This document shows, piece after piece, positions 15,594 to 22,192 of a DNA stretch of 22,192 bases. The DNA is taken from NCBI GenBank assembly GCA_030620575.1, contig JAUXEL010000008.1, positions 1 through 22,192 of the forward strand, read 5' to 3'. Source of the DNA: Fidelibacterota bacterium. Its GTDB lineage: Bacteria > Fidelibacterota > Fidelibacteria > Fidelibacterales > Fidelibacteraceae. How positions within the stretch are numbered: the first letter of the stretch is position 1; the number at the start of each line of letters is the position of its first letter. The notes below the pieces were generated by a model. The model saw only the letters and a program-made list of their open reading frames with translations. It was not told where the DNA came from and did no database searches. The translations under genes were made by a program, and so were the position numbers.

Positions 15594-16841
15594 ATGCGAA
15601 AATCACCTATATTTTTTGGACTGCTTATTGTAATGATAACAAGTATGATATATGCCGGAGGGATATCGCCCAATGTAAGATTAGGCATAGACATATTGGA
15701 AGAAAATGATTTTGATATACTGAAAGGCAAACGCGTTGGTTTAATAACCAATCCTACCGGTGTTAACAGGTATTTAAAATCGACGGTTGATATTCTGCAT
15801 GAATCTCCCGATGTTGATTTAGTCGCTTTATACGGACCTGAGCATGGCGTGCGCGGAAACTATCCAGGCGGTGAAAAGGTAGCCAATACTATCGATCCGG
15901 TAACCGGAATTCCGGTTTATTCTCTTTATGGAAAAACCCGCCGCCCGACAGAAGAGTCGCTCAAAGATATCGATGTCCTGGTTATTGATATCCAGGATAT
16001 CGGATGCAGGTCTTATACCTATATCAGCACCATGGGATATTGCATGGAAGCCGCGGCCGAATACAGCAAAGAATTTGTAGTGTTGGATCGCCCCAATCCT
16101 TTAACGGGAAATATCGTTGAAGGTGCGACCGTGAAAGACGGTTTTCATTCCGGTGTAAGTGCCTACAAGATTCCTTACGTACACGGACTGACTATTGGTG
16201 AATTGGCGCAGGTTTATAATGAAGAAGGTTTGCTTACAGACGGTGTTAAATGTGATTTAACCGTTGTTCCGATGAAAGGCTGGAAACGCAGGATGTCTTT
16301 CAAAGATACGGGTTTATCCTGGGTCCCTTCATCTCCGCATATTCCCGAAGGATCCACACCGCCGTATTATGTTGCCACCGGTGTACTGGGTGAATTATAT
16401 AAGATAAACATCGGTATTGGATATACCACGCCTTTTAAATGCTATGCCGCAAAATGGATAGACGCACAGGAATTAGCAACAGAAATGAATAAACTCGGAC
16501 TTGCGGGCGTTATTTTCCGACCTGTTTTTTATCGGCCTTATTACGGTGCCGATAAAGGAAAGGATGTACAGGGAGTACAAGTCCATATCACCGATTTTAA
16601 AAAAGTTGAATTATTATATCTGCAATTCCGTTTTATGGAAGTTCATCATAAACTTTATCCCGAATATGATCTGTTTGAAATGGGAAAAAACCGCTGGAGA
16701 ATGTTTGACAGAGTATGCGGTACAGATGAAATTCGCTTAACATTCAGTAAAAATTATAAATTTGATGATATTAAACCGCTATTCGAGCGGGATGTTAAAG
16801 CATTTCGGGAAATGTCAAAAAAATATTATTTATATAAGTAG
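15594..16841 (+). CDS. namZ: NamZ-type exo-beta-N-acetylmuramidase (DUF1343, GH171)
   Basis: 415 residues from ATG 15594; the frame is open further upstream into the lipoprotein gene, but this start gives a proper signal peptide (MRKSPIFFGLLIVMITSMIYA) and has AGAGAG eight bases before it. The mature protein carries DUF1343 landmarks: LKGKRVGLITNPTGVN, LVALYGPEHGVRGNYPGGE (E83, H84), PVYSLYGKTRRPTEESLKDIDVLVIDIQDIGCRSYTYISTM, VVLDRPNPL (about 163-171) and GLSWVPSSPHIPEG. Family members characterised from Bacillus subtilis and Tannerella forsythia remove MurNAc from the non-reducing ends of peptidoglycan fragments. This one should act in the periplasm or outside the cell. Its neighbours, a NagX-like protein and a GHL10 glycosidase, fit peptidoglycan-sugar scavenging. 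No cytoplasmic MurNAc-6-P etherase or kinase gene is in the window. Confidence 0.9.
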   Translation: MRKSPIFFGLLIVMITSMIYAGGISPNVRLGIDILEENDFDILKGKRVGLITNPTGVNRYLKSTVDILHESPDVDLVALYGPEHGVRGNYPGGEKVANTIDPVTGIPVYSLYGKTRRPTEESLKDIDVLVIDIQDIGCRSYTYISTMGYCMEAAAEYSKEFVVLDRPNPLTGNIVEGATVKDGFHSGVSAYKIPYVHGLTIGELAQVYNEEGLLTDGVKCDLTVVPMKGWKRRMSFKDTGLSWVPSSPHIPEGSTPPYYVATGVLGELYKINIGIGYTTPFKCYAAKWIDAQELATEMNKLGLAGVIFRPVFYRPYYGADKGKDVQGVQVHITDFKKVELLYLQFRFMEVHHKLYPEYDLFEMGKNRWRMFDRVCGTDEIRLTFSKNYKFDDIKPLFERDVKAFREMSKKYYLYK

Positions 16842-16850
16842 GAGCAAAAA

Positions 16851-19800
16851 ATGAAAAAAATACTAAGTGTATTTTTATTGATAAGTTTATTCAGCGGCAT
16901 GCTGACGGCGACCAATAACCGGGAATTCAGAGCAACCTGGTCCATTACATGGCATCAGTATTCCGGAAGTTTGTCTGCAGAAGCACTACAAGCCCGTACC
17001 CGTGATATTCTTGACAAGCACGTTGAAGCCGGTATGAACGCGGTTTTATGGCATGTACGTCAGGGCGGAACCGCTTATTACCCCTCTGCTATTGAACCCT
17101 GGGGCTCCTACCTGGGATACAGTGATCCGGGATATGATCCTCTGGAATATGCTGTAGAGGAAGCACACAAACGCGGGCTGGAACTCCATGCCTGGTTTAA
17201 TACCTTTGCGGCATCAAGCACCATTGAAGGTGCCCCCGCGCAAGCTCATCCCGATTGGGTTTGCCGTGATGGGTCTGACCATGCAATGGAAAGTCATCGT
17301 GCGCTGTCACCCGGACTGAAAGCCGTGCGCGATTATACCGTAAATCTCGCCGCGGAAATTGTGAATAATTACGATATTGACGGTATCCATTTCGACTATG
17401 TGCGCTGGAATGAATATGATAATAGCGAAGCAAGTATTCTTTTTGCTCAATATGCAGAAGAAAATGATCTCCCGGACGGTGTATTGCCACCGGGTATGGA
17501 AGAATATTTACAGCGCCGTGAAGCGGACGCACGATCTATGAACGCTCCAATGGAAAATACCGCAAGCAATCGTTATATTTTTGATATTAACCACCCCGAA
17601 AGCGGGGGAATTCCGGATAGTACGGATCTTTATCCGGATGCAACACCGGGTGTAAAATTTGCTTCTTGGGCTGACTGGCGTCGCGGAGCTACCAATGTAT
17701 TTATTAAAGCCGTGCATGATACGGTTCAAACAATGAAACCTTGGGTAAAAGTCTCTCCGGCAGCATTGGGACGTTACAAAGATGCCGGCTGGAACGGTTA
17801 TTATACTGTATTTCAGGATGCTGCCCGCTGGTTTAATGAAGGCTGGGTTGACCTGTTAACCCCCATGAATTATCATTGGCTGAGTGGCGTGGAATTATAC
17901 AGCCATCTATTATCGGATTGGGGTCCCAATATTACTGAAGGTATTGCTGCGGGACGATTCTACTCGGCGGGTCCGCCTTCTTACCTTCTAAGTGGCTGGG
18001 CCCCCCATAAAGATATTGTAGAAAAAAACCGTACCATTCCCTGGGTACAGGGATTTCAATTTTTTTCTTACGGCAGCTGGAAAGATTCAAAATATGCCGA
18101 AGAAAGCTCGCACACGGTATTTGCATCTACAACAAAACACCCGTCCTATCCATTTTTAAACAATACTGTACCGCCGGCTCCGACCGTTAATTGGGTCAAA
18201 CACAACGACACATCCTATACTCTGACTATTAACCCGGACGGCAGTGTCAGTGAACCACAATGGTTTGTCATATACCGCGCAAAAGATGCCGGCATAGATG
18301 TTGATGCCGATGAGATCATGAAAATTATTTATGCCGATTCCACCTTTGATTATGAGATCACCTTTGACGGGTTACAGCAAAATGATGACAAATACTATTA
18401 TGCGGTATCCATGTGCAGTCGCTATTGGATCGAATCACCGCTCTCCAGCGTAGTCTCTACAGATATTTTATCCACAAAACCGCCGATTGTTGTCAGTCAT
18501 ATTCCTTCTGCCGGTGCAATAGATGTTCCCAATAATCAAGTTGTGGAGCTAACGTTTAATAAAAGCATGGATCCTGCAAGTATTGCCGAACATCTTTCCA
18601 TTGATCCGGAAATAAGTAACCTTGGATTAAGTTGGGATAATCCAACCTGGGTGAAAGACGACCATCTTGTATTGAACATATCTGCTTCCTGGCAGTTTAA
18701 TGAAACATATACTGTAACCCTTGGCGATTCAACTACCGATCAGGTCGGATTGCGAATTGACGGCAACGGTGACGGCACCGCGGGCGATGCGTTCTTGCTT
18801 AGTTTTACAATTTCGGGAGCAGATGAAGAAGCACCGATCATAATCAGCAGCACACCAACAGCAAGTGCCGTTAATGTTGATACAGATGCTCCATTTTCAT
18901 TTATGTTTGATGAATTGGTTGATCATGGTAGCCTAAGTGATAAATTTACATTTTACTATGCCGGCTATATGGTCTATCCAAGTTATTCTGCTTTTGATGC
19001 TGCAGATAACCGGACCCATGTCACCGTAAAAACGAATTCTCTGTTGTCATCTAATGATGTTATTACACTGGATATGGAAGAGGGTATAGCCGATACAGCG
19101 GGGAACACGACAACCTATACCAGTTTCAGTTTTACATCTGATAATTCTTATTATGCGAGCCGTCAAAACATTGATAATTTCACCGGAACCTACGCTTGGT
19201 ATCGGCCGGGTTACAGTGGCTCCACATCCGGTATTAATGATTCAGAGTCCTCAACTGCATTTACTACAAGCAACTATGTTCCGGGCTTTGGTTCCGATAA
19301 CCAGGCACTGCGGATAATTTGTGTGCCGGATATATCAAACTGGTTTGCACGAATTTATTCTGCAGAGCTAAATGCCGTAACCGGATTGGACACCTCGAAA
19401 AATATGCAAGCGTACATATTTGGCGACGGTTCGGGATATCAATTTCGTTTCTGTATGCGCGAACGCAGCAGTGCCAGCGGAAACCTGTTTGAGGTTTCAT
19501 CCTGGTATACGGTAGATTGGATTGGCTGGAAGCTGATTGAATGGGATTTGCATGCCCCGGCGCAATTTGGTGAATGGGGCGGTATGACAGGAGGAAGTCT
19601 GGATGGCACCTCGTATAGTTATGATTCATTCCATCTTAAAGCCGGTGATGAAAATCCCGAGAATACCATTATCTGTTATATCGACCAACTTCGTCTGGTT
19701 GATAAAGTGGAGGGTGTTCCGGAAGCTAATTTACCGCCGGTAGTTGAAGCCATGCCCGATACCTCCACCATGTCGGATGAAGCGATTTATCTTTATGCAT

Positions 19801-20303
19801 CTTTCAGCGATCCCAATCCCAATGATGTACTAACCTTTATCGCTATTCCAGATACTTCTGCTATTAGAATTCGTCACTACAGTTTTCCGGCCGGGAAAAT
19901 GCGTATTCGCCCGGGAGATGATTATATCGGTGTCAGCACCATCATGCTTATCGCCACCGATAACGGTGTTGGCGAACTCTCTGATACCGTATACTTTAAT
20001 TTGACGGTAACGTTTAATACGGTTGTTGCGGCTATCCCGGAAGAATTCACGGTTTACCCGAATTACCCGAATCCTTTCAATCCGGTAACCACATTGCGTT
20101 TTGATTTGCCACGCAGTGAGCAGGTAATGATCGAAATATTCAATACACGCGGTCAGCGCGTTGCCATACTGGCGAACCGGCGATTCGAAGCGGGTTCATA
20201 CAGTTTGCATTTTGACGGAGCAGCATTGAATTCCGGTGTGTATTTTTACAAGATCACAGCCGGTGAACATATTTCCGTGAATCGGATGACGTTGCTGAAA
20301 TAA
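16851..20303 (+). CDS. Secreted GHL10-family glycoside hydrolase with Fn3/Ig-like modules and T9SS/FlgD-like C-terminal sorting domain
   Basis: 1150 residues; AGGAG at 16840-16844 overlaps the preceding stop. Signal peptide 1-20. A GHL10 (DUF187, YngK-like) TIM-barrel spans about 24-345: REFRATWSITW, GMNAVLWHVRQGGTAYYPS, HAWFNTFAASS, NNYDIDGIHFDYVRW (about 172-186, acidic residues expected in the active site), DLLTPMNYHW. An Fn3-like module is at about 441-540, two Big_5-type Ig modules (HIPSAGAIDVPNNQVVELTFNK; STPTASAVNVDTDAPFSF) at about 543-765, a jelly-roll CBM-like segment at about 770-955, an Ig/cadherin-like module at about 960-1058, and the sorting domain at 1064-1150 (VYPNYPNPFNPVTTLRFDLP, NSGVYFYKI). 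The last predicts export by the type IX secretion system or surface attachment. The substrate is unproven; the NamZ neighbour suggests peptidoglycan or another amino-sugar polymer. Confidence 0.9.
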   Translation: MKKILSVFLLISLFSGMLTATNNREFRATWSITWHQYSGSLSAEALQARTRDILDKHVEAGMNAVLWHVRQGGTAYYPSAIEPWGSYLGYSDPGYDPLEYAVEEAHKRGLELHAWFNTFAASSTIEGAPAQAHPDWVCRDGSDHAMESHRALSPGLKAVRDYTVNLAAEIVNNYDIDGIHFDYVRWNEYDNSEASILFAQYAEENDLPDGVLPPGMEEYLQRREADARSMNAPMENTASNRYIFDINHPESGGIPDSTDLYPDATPGVKFASWADWRRGATNVFIKAVHDTVQTMKPWVKVSPAALGRYKDAGWNGYYTVFQDAARWFNEGWVDLLTPMNYHWLSGVELYSHLLSDWGPNITEGIAAGRFYSAGPPSYLLSGWAPHKDIVEKNRTIPWVQGFQFFSYGSWKDSKYAEESSHTVFASTTKHPSYPFLNNTVPPAPTVNWVKHNDTSYTLTINPDGSVSEPQWFVIYRAKDAGIDVDADEIMKIIYADSTFDYEITFDGLQQNDDKYYYAVSMCSRYWIESPLSSVVSTDILSTKPPIVVSHIPSAGAIDVPNNQVVELTFNKSMDPASIAEHLSIDPEISNLGLSWDNPTWVKDDHLVLNISASWQFNETYTVTLGDSTTDQVGLRIDGNGDGTAGDAFLLSFTISGADEEAPIIISSTPTASAVNVDTDAPFSFMFDELVDHGSLSDKFTFYYAGYMVYPSYSAFDAADNRTHVTVKTNSLLSSNDVITLDMEEGIADTAGNTTTYTSFSFTSDNSYYASRQNIDNFTGTYAWYRPGYSGSTSGINDSESSTAFTTSNYVPGFGSDNQALRIICVPDISNWFARIYSAELNAVTGLDTSKNMQAYIFGDGSGYQFRFCMRERSSASGNLFEVSSWYTVDWIGWKLIEWDLHAPAQFGEWGGMTGGSLDGTSYSYDSFHLKAGDENPENTIICYIDQLRLVDKVEGVPEANLPPVVEAMPDTSTMSDEAIYLYASFSDPNPNDVLTFIAIPDTSAIRIRHYSFPAGKMRIRPGDDYIGVSTIMLIATDNGVGELSDTVYFNLTVTFNTVVAAIPEEFTVYPNYPNPFNPVTTLRFDLPRSEQVMIEIFNTRGQRVAILANRRFEAGSYSLHFDGAALNSGVYFYKITAGEHISVNRMTLLK

Positions 20304-20319
20304 TCAAAATAATAAAAAT

Positions 20320-20349
20320 AAAAAAAGGCGGTCTTTGATCGCCTTTTTT
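20320..20349. terminator. Bidirectional intrinsic terminator between converging genes
   Basis: GGCGGTC (20327-20333), loop TTT, GATCGCC (20337-20343) with one G-T pair, flanked by seven A on the left and six T on the right. It can serve both the plus-strand glycosidase and the minus-strand DUF438 gene, which face each other here. Confidence 0.8.
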
Positions 20350-20408
20350 GTTATTTGCTAAGAATGCAGAAAGAAGCCAAGAAGCCGGGAAGATTAGGAG
20401 GCTAAGAA

Positions 20409-20432
20409 GATAGGAAGATAGGAAGATAGGAA
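20409..20432 (+). repeat. Tandem octamer GATAGGAA x3
   Basis: Three perfect consecutive copies within a purine-rich stretch (about 20367-20445) that also repeats AGAAGCC and GAAGAT. It lies in the 203-bp gap between the two converging genes, which holds no gene. Confidence 0.85.
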
Positions 20433-20472
20433 GCAGAGAAGATCACCCGTTAAACCTATCCATTTTCTCGAC

Positions 20473-20496
20473 AACTCAACAACTCAACAACTCAAC
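20473..20496 (+). repeat. Tandem octamer AACTCAAC x3
   Basis: Three perfect consecutive copies directly upstream of the minus-strand stop codon at 20507. The unit length is the same as in the neighbouring GATAGGAA array but the sequence differs. Confidence 0.85.
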
Positions 20497-20506
20497 AATA
20501 TTTCAG

Positions 20507-21736
20507 TTATTCATACGACAATATTCGCCGTTCACCTTCGATATCTTTGTAACGTTTAATGTCATGTGATACTTCAAGAGTACCAAGATAGTCGCCTTTT
20601 TTATTTCGAAGGGCAAAATATTCGATGTGTATTATCATTTTACCCATATTGATCCAGAATGGCGCACGGGTCCGTTCCCCGCTTTTGAAATCTTTTAGGA
20701 TCTTGTCGACAACATGGGTGCTTGACGGCGGATGGCAAAGCCGGACATCCCGGTTCAGGATCGCTCTGTTGCGTTGAAAGATCCGTTCGGCGCTTTGTGA
20801 AAAATATTTTACTTTATCATCCTTGTCCACAAAGGTCATATCAATCGGAAGGGTATTTAAAATGGCCTGAAGTTCTTCAACGGTAAAACTGCCGCTGGGT
20901 AGCTGGATTTTTCCATCTCCGGACTGAATGTCATTGATATCGGGCTTTTCTGTTCCTTTCGGAACCCATTCAACCGGGGGATCGTAGAGACAAAAACCAA
21001 TTTCGAGTGACTGCTGACTGATCTCAAACCAATCGCTGTTGCTTAATTTGTCCAATGCCATAGGAAACAGGATTTCCTCTTCCTTGATAACCATCTCATC
21101 AATACCTTTTAAGGCGGGTTTAAGGAGAGTTTCTGCTGTGGCTGTTAACTCTTCTTTGCTGAGATTTTCCTTTTGTAGAAAAGCAATACTGTCTTTCAGC
21201 ATCTTCCGGATTTCATCGTGTTTACCCCACATTACCGTCGGGGGACCGGTAATCTCAAGCTTTTCAAGATAGGGGAACAATAAATATTCTTTTCTTTGAT
21301 AATGTTTATCGGCATCATACAGACTATTAAAGAATGTTTTCAGGTTTAATATCTTATCGGAAATATTGTCATGGCTTGATCTTTCGACCATCATTAATAC
21401 ACCATAAGCCTGTGCTGTTACTTTTTTTAATTCAATATTTTCTTTAAGCATCACATCTACAGGATGACCGGGCTGTATTTTATCTGACTCCGGTAGATCA
21501 ATATTCCCATGTAAAACGGCAGAGTGAATATCACAGAGCTTCAGAACTTCGGATTCCGGCAGGCCTTCATTTATCAGTTCCTGTTCTACTTCAATGACGT
21601 CACCATAAGGAACCGACCGGAGTGCGTGTATCAGTTCGGCACGAACACTATCTTGTGATTCTCCGGAATGCAGTTTTAAAATAAGCTCTTTCAGTTTCCC
21701 TTTTCGTTTCGTTGAATTGTTGATCATCTCACTCAT
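20507..21736 (-). CDS. DUF438 - hemerythrin (HHE) - PAS domain protein
   Basis: 409 residues; on the minus strand AAGGAG (21743-21748) lies 6 bases before the ATG. The order is that of the DUF438 family. A helical DUF438 segment (about 10-80: LKELILKLHSGE, VIEVEQELINEGLPESEVLKLCDIHSAVL) is followed by GHPVDVMLKEN and a hemerythrin-like four-helix bundle (about 90-230) with candidate metal ligands H122, H145, E150 in HYQRKEYLLFPYLE, H173 in WGKHDEIRK and E220/E221 in KEEEILFPMAL. Last is a PAS domain (about 288-400: LNTLPIDMTFVDKDDKVKYFSQSAERIF, NRDVRLCHPPSS, LGTLEVSHDI). No signal peptide or membrane segment, so cytoplasmic. Such proteins are thought to sense O2, NO or redox through a di-iron or haem site; the output partner is unknown. 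It has no operon neighbour in the window. Confidence 0.9.
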   Translation of the reverse strand: MSEMINNSTKRKGKLKELILKLHSGESQDSVRAELIHALRSVPYGDVIEVEQELINEGLPESEVLKLCDIHSAVLHGNIDLPESDKIQPGHPVDVMLKENIELKKVTAQAYGVLMMVERSSHDNISDKILNLKTFFNSLYDADKHYQRKEYLLFPYLEKLEITGPPTVMWGKHDEIRKMLKDSIAFLQKENLSKEELTATAETLLKPALKGIDEMVIKEEEILFPMALDKLSNSDWFEISQQSLEIGFCLYDPPVEWVPKGTEKPDINDIQSGDGKIQLPSGSFTVEELQAILNTLPIDMTFVDKDDKVKYFSQSAERIFQRNRAILNRDVRLCHPPSSTHVVDKILKDFKSGERTRAPFWINMGKMIIHIEYFALRNKKGDYLGTLEVSHDIKRYKDIEGERRILSYE

Positions 21737-21814
21737 TTTATTCTCCTTTTGTTATCCGTTAAAAAAATTTATACCGGTAAATGCAGTTAAATCCGGTTTG
21801 TTCCCTTAATTTAA

Positions 21815-21820
21815 AGTATA
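21815..21820 (-). promoter_or_regulatory. Possible -10 element of the DUF438 gene promoter
   Basis: On the minus strand TATACT (one mismatch to TATAAT) lies about 80 bases before the ATG, in AT-rich DNA. No good -35 hexamer is found at 16-18 bases, so this is tentative. Confidence 0.25.
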
Positions 21821-21874
21821 GCATATTTTAAGAAGGAATTCATTAAAATAAAATTGGTAAGAAGAATATCTGCA

Positions 21875-21940
21875 AAATTGAGATTAAGATTAAGGTTGAG
21901 ATTAAGGTTGAGATTAAAGTTGAGGTTAAGGTTAAAATTG
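21875..21940 (+). repeat. Degenerate hexamer array (A-R-R-T-T-R), 11 units
   Basis: Eleven consecutive six-base units in strict register: AAATTG, AGATTA, AGATTA, AGGTTG, AGATTA, AGGTTG, AGATTA, AAGTTG, AGGTTA, AGGTTA, AAATTG. Variation is limited to purine transitions at positions 2, 3 and 6. It lies upstream of the minus-strand DUF438 gene, in a 456-bp stretch without a credible gene (21737-22192). Confidence 0.85.
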
Positions 21941-21970
21941 AGGAAGAAAAGAAATGACCTTTCGGGTAGT

Positions 21971-22002
21971 TTATTCTGCCCCGAAGGATCGGGGCAGAAT
22001 AA
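21971..22002. repeat. Long perfect hairpin (14-bp arms, 4-base loop)
   Basis: TTATTCTGCCCCGA (21971-21984), loop AGGA, TCGGGGCAGAATAA (21989-22002). Outer CGGG (21963-21966) and CCCG (22005-22008) can extend it across a small internal loop. The same right flank CCCGACC (22005-22011) can instead pair with GGTCGGG (22032-22038). Its G+C content is higher than its surroundings, and it sits between the two hexamer arrays. This resembles a dispersed palindromic (REP/MITE-like) unit rather than a terminator, since no T run follows. Confidence 0.8.
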
Positions 22003-22135
22003 TTCCCGACCTGTCCGGCGTAACCCCAAATGGTCGGGGTGAAGATGGAATGGTCGAAAAAATAAGAGCGTGAGTTATGAACGGTGAAGAGAAAAAGTTG
22101 ATTTATTCTTATCTTTTTCCTTTTATCTTCTTAAT

Positions 22136-22192
22136 AGGTTAAGGTTGAGATTGAGGCTGAGGTTAAGGCTGAGGTTGAGATTGAGATTAAGA
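22136..22192 (+). repeat. Second degenerate hexamer array (A-R-R-Y-T-R), 9+ units, cut by window edge
   Basis: Nine in-register units from 22136: AGGTTA, AGGTTG, AGATTG, AGGCTG, AGGTTA, AGGCTG, AGGTTG, AGATTG, AGATTA, then AGA at the edge. It has the same unit as the array at 21875-21940 but with occasional C at position 4. The array probably continues beyond the window. Confidence 0.85.

Noticed and set aside
21811..22042. Open frames giving Asn-Leu or Arg-Leu dipeptide repeats over the hexamer array
   Set aside because: A six-base repeat without stops is open in several frames on both strands; the products are dipeptide runs without biological features.

Overview
The window looks like a chromosomal segment (roughly 40% G+C by eye) from a Gram-negative bacterium of the FCB group (the Bacteroidota/Calditrichota/Marinimicrobia/Cloacimonadota side of the tree). 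The reasons are a BamA-OmpH outer-membrane assembly block, a TonB-dependent receptor with an N-terminal carboxypeptidase-regulatory-like domain, a Pit transporter with a C-terminal PhoU-like extension, and a secreted glycoside hydrolase ending in the 'NYPNPFNP' type of C-terminal sorting domain. Clear AAGGAG-type ribosome binding sites precede most genes, which is unlike typical Bacteroidota and favours one of the deeper FCB lineages. The exact phylum is inference. No rRNA, tRNA, insertion sequence or CRISPR array was seen.

Layout. (1) 1-3456: envelope and isoprenoid block, with the C-terminal part of BamA, an OmpH/Skp chaperone with a GTG start, a small unrecognised beta-barrel-like protein, and Dxr. 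(2) 3523-4209: a PhoB/OmpR-type response regulator without an adjacent kinase. (3) 4260-13586: a putative phosphate-centred block. It begins with an AT-rich leader holding a 32-codon basic/hydrophobic ORF and an intrinsic terminator. A large TonB-dependent receptor, a beta-helix lipoprotein, an inorganic phosphate transporter fused to a PhoU-like domain, and a K+-dependent-type membrane pyrophosphatase follow. A simple reading is phosphate or phosphorylated-compound uptake across the outer and inner membranes, with PPi turnover energising the membrane. The substrate of the receptor is not shown by sequence. (4) 13587-14054: an intergenic region with four copies of a palindrome (AAACTTG-GGG-CAAGTTT type) spaced 75-79 bp apart, then a good sigma70-like promoter. 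(5) 14055-20303: a putative cell-wall amino-sugar operon with a HGSNAT/NagX-like membrane protein, a small lipoprotein, a NamZ (DUF1343/GH171) exo-muramidase and an 1150-residue secreted GHL10-type glycosidase. (6) 20304-22192: a bidirectional terminator, octamer tandem repeats, a minus-strand DUF438-hemerythrin-PAS protein, and a gene-free end with degenerate hexamer arrays around a long perfect hairpin.

The most unusual signals are non-coding. Two near-identical terminator-like hairpins flank and enter the start of the TonB receptor gene, with a third free copy of the same arm between them, which is compatible with an attenuation switch. The second is the phased palindrome array at 13.7-13.9 kb.
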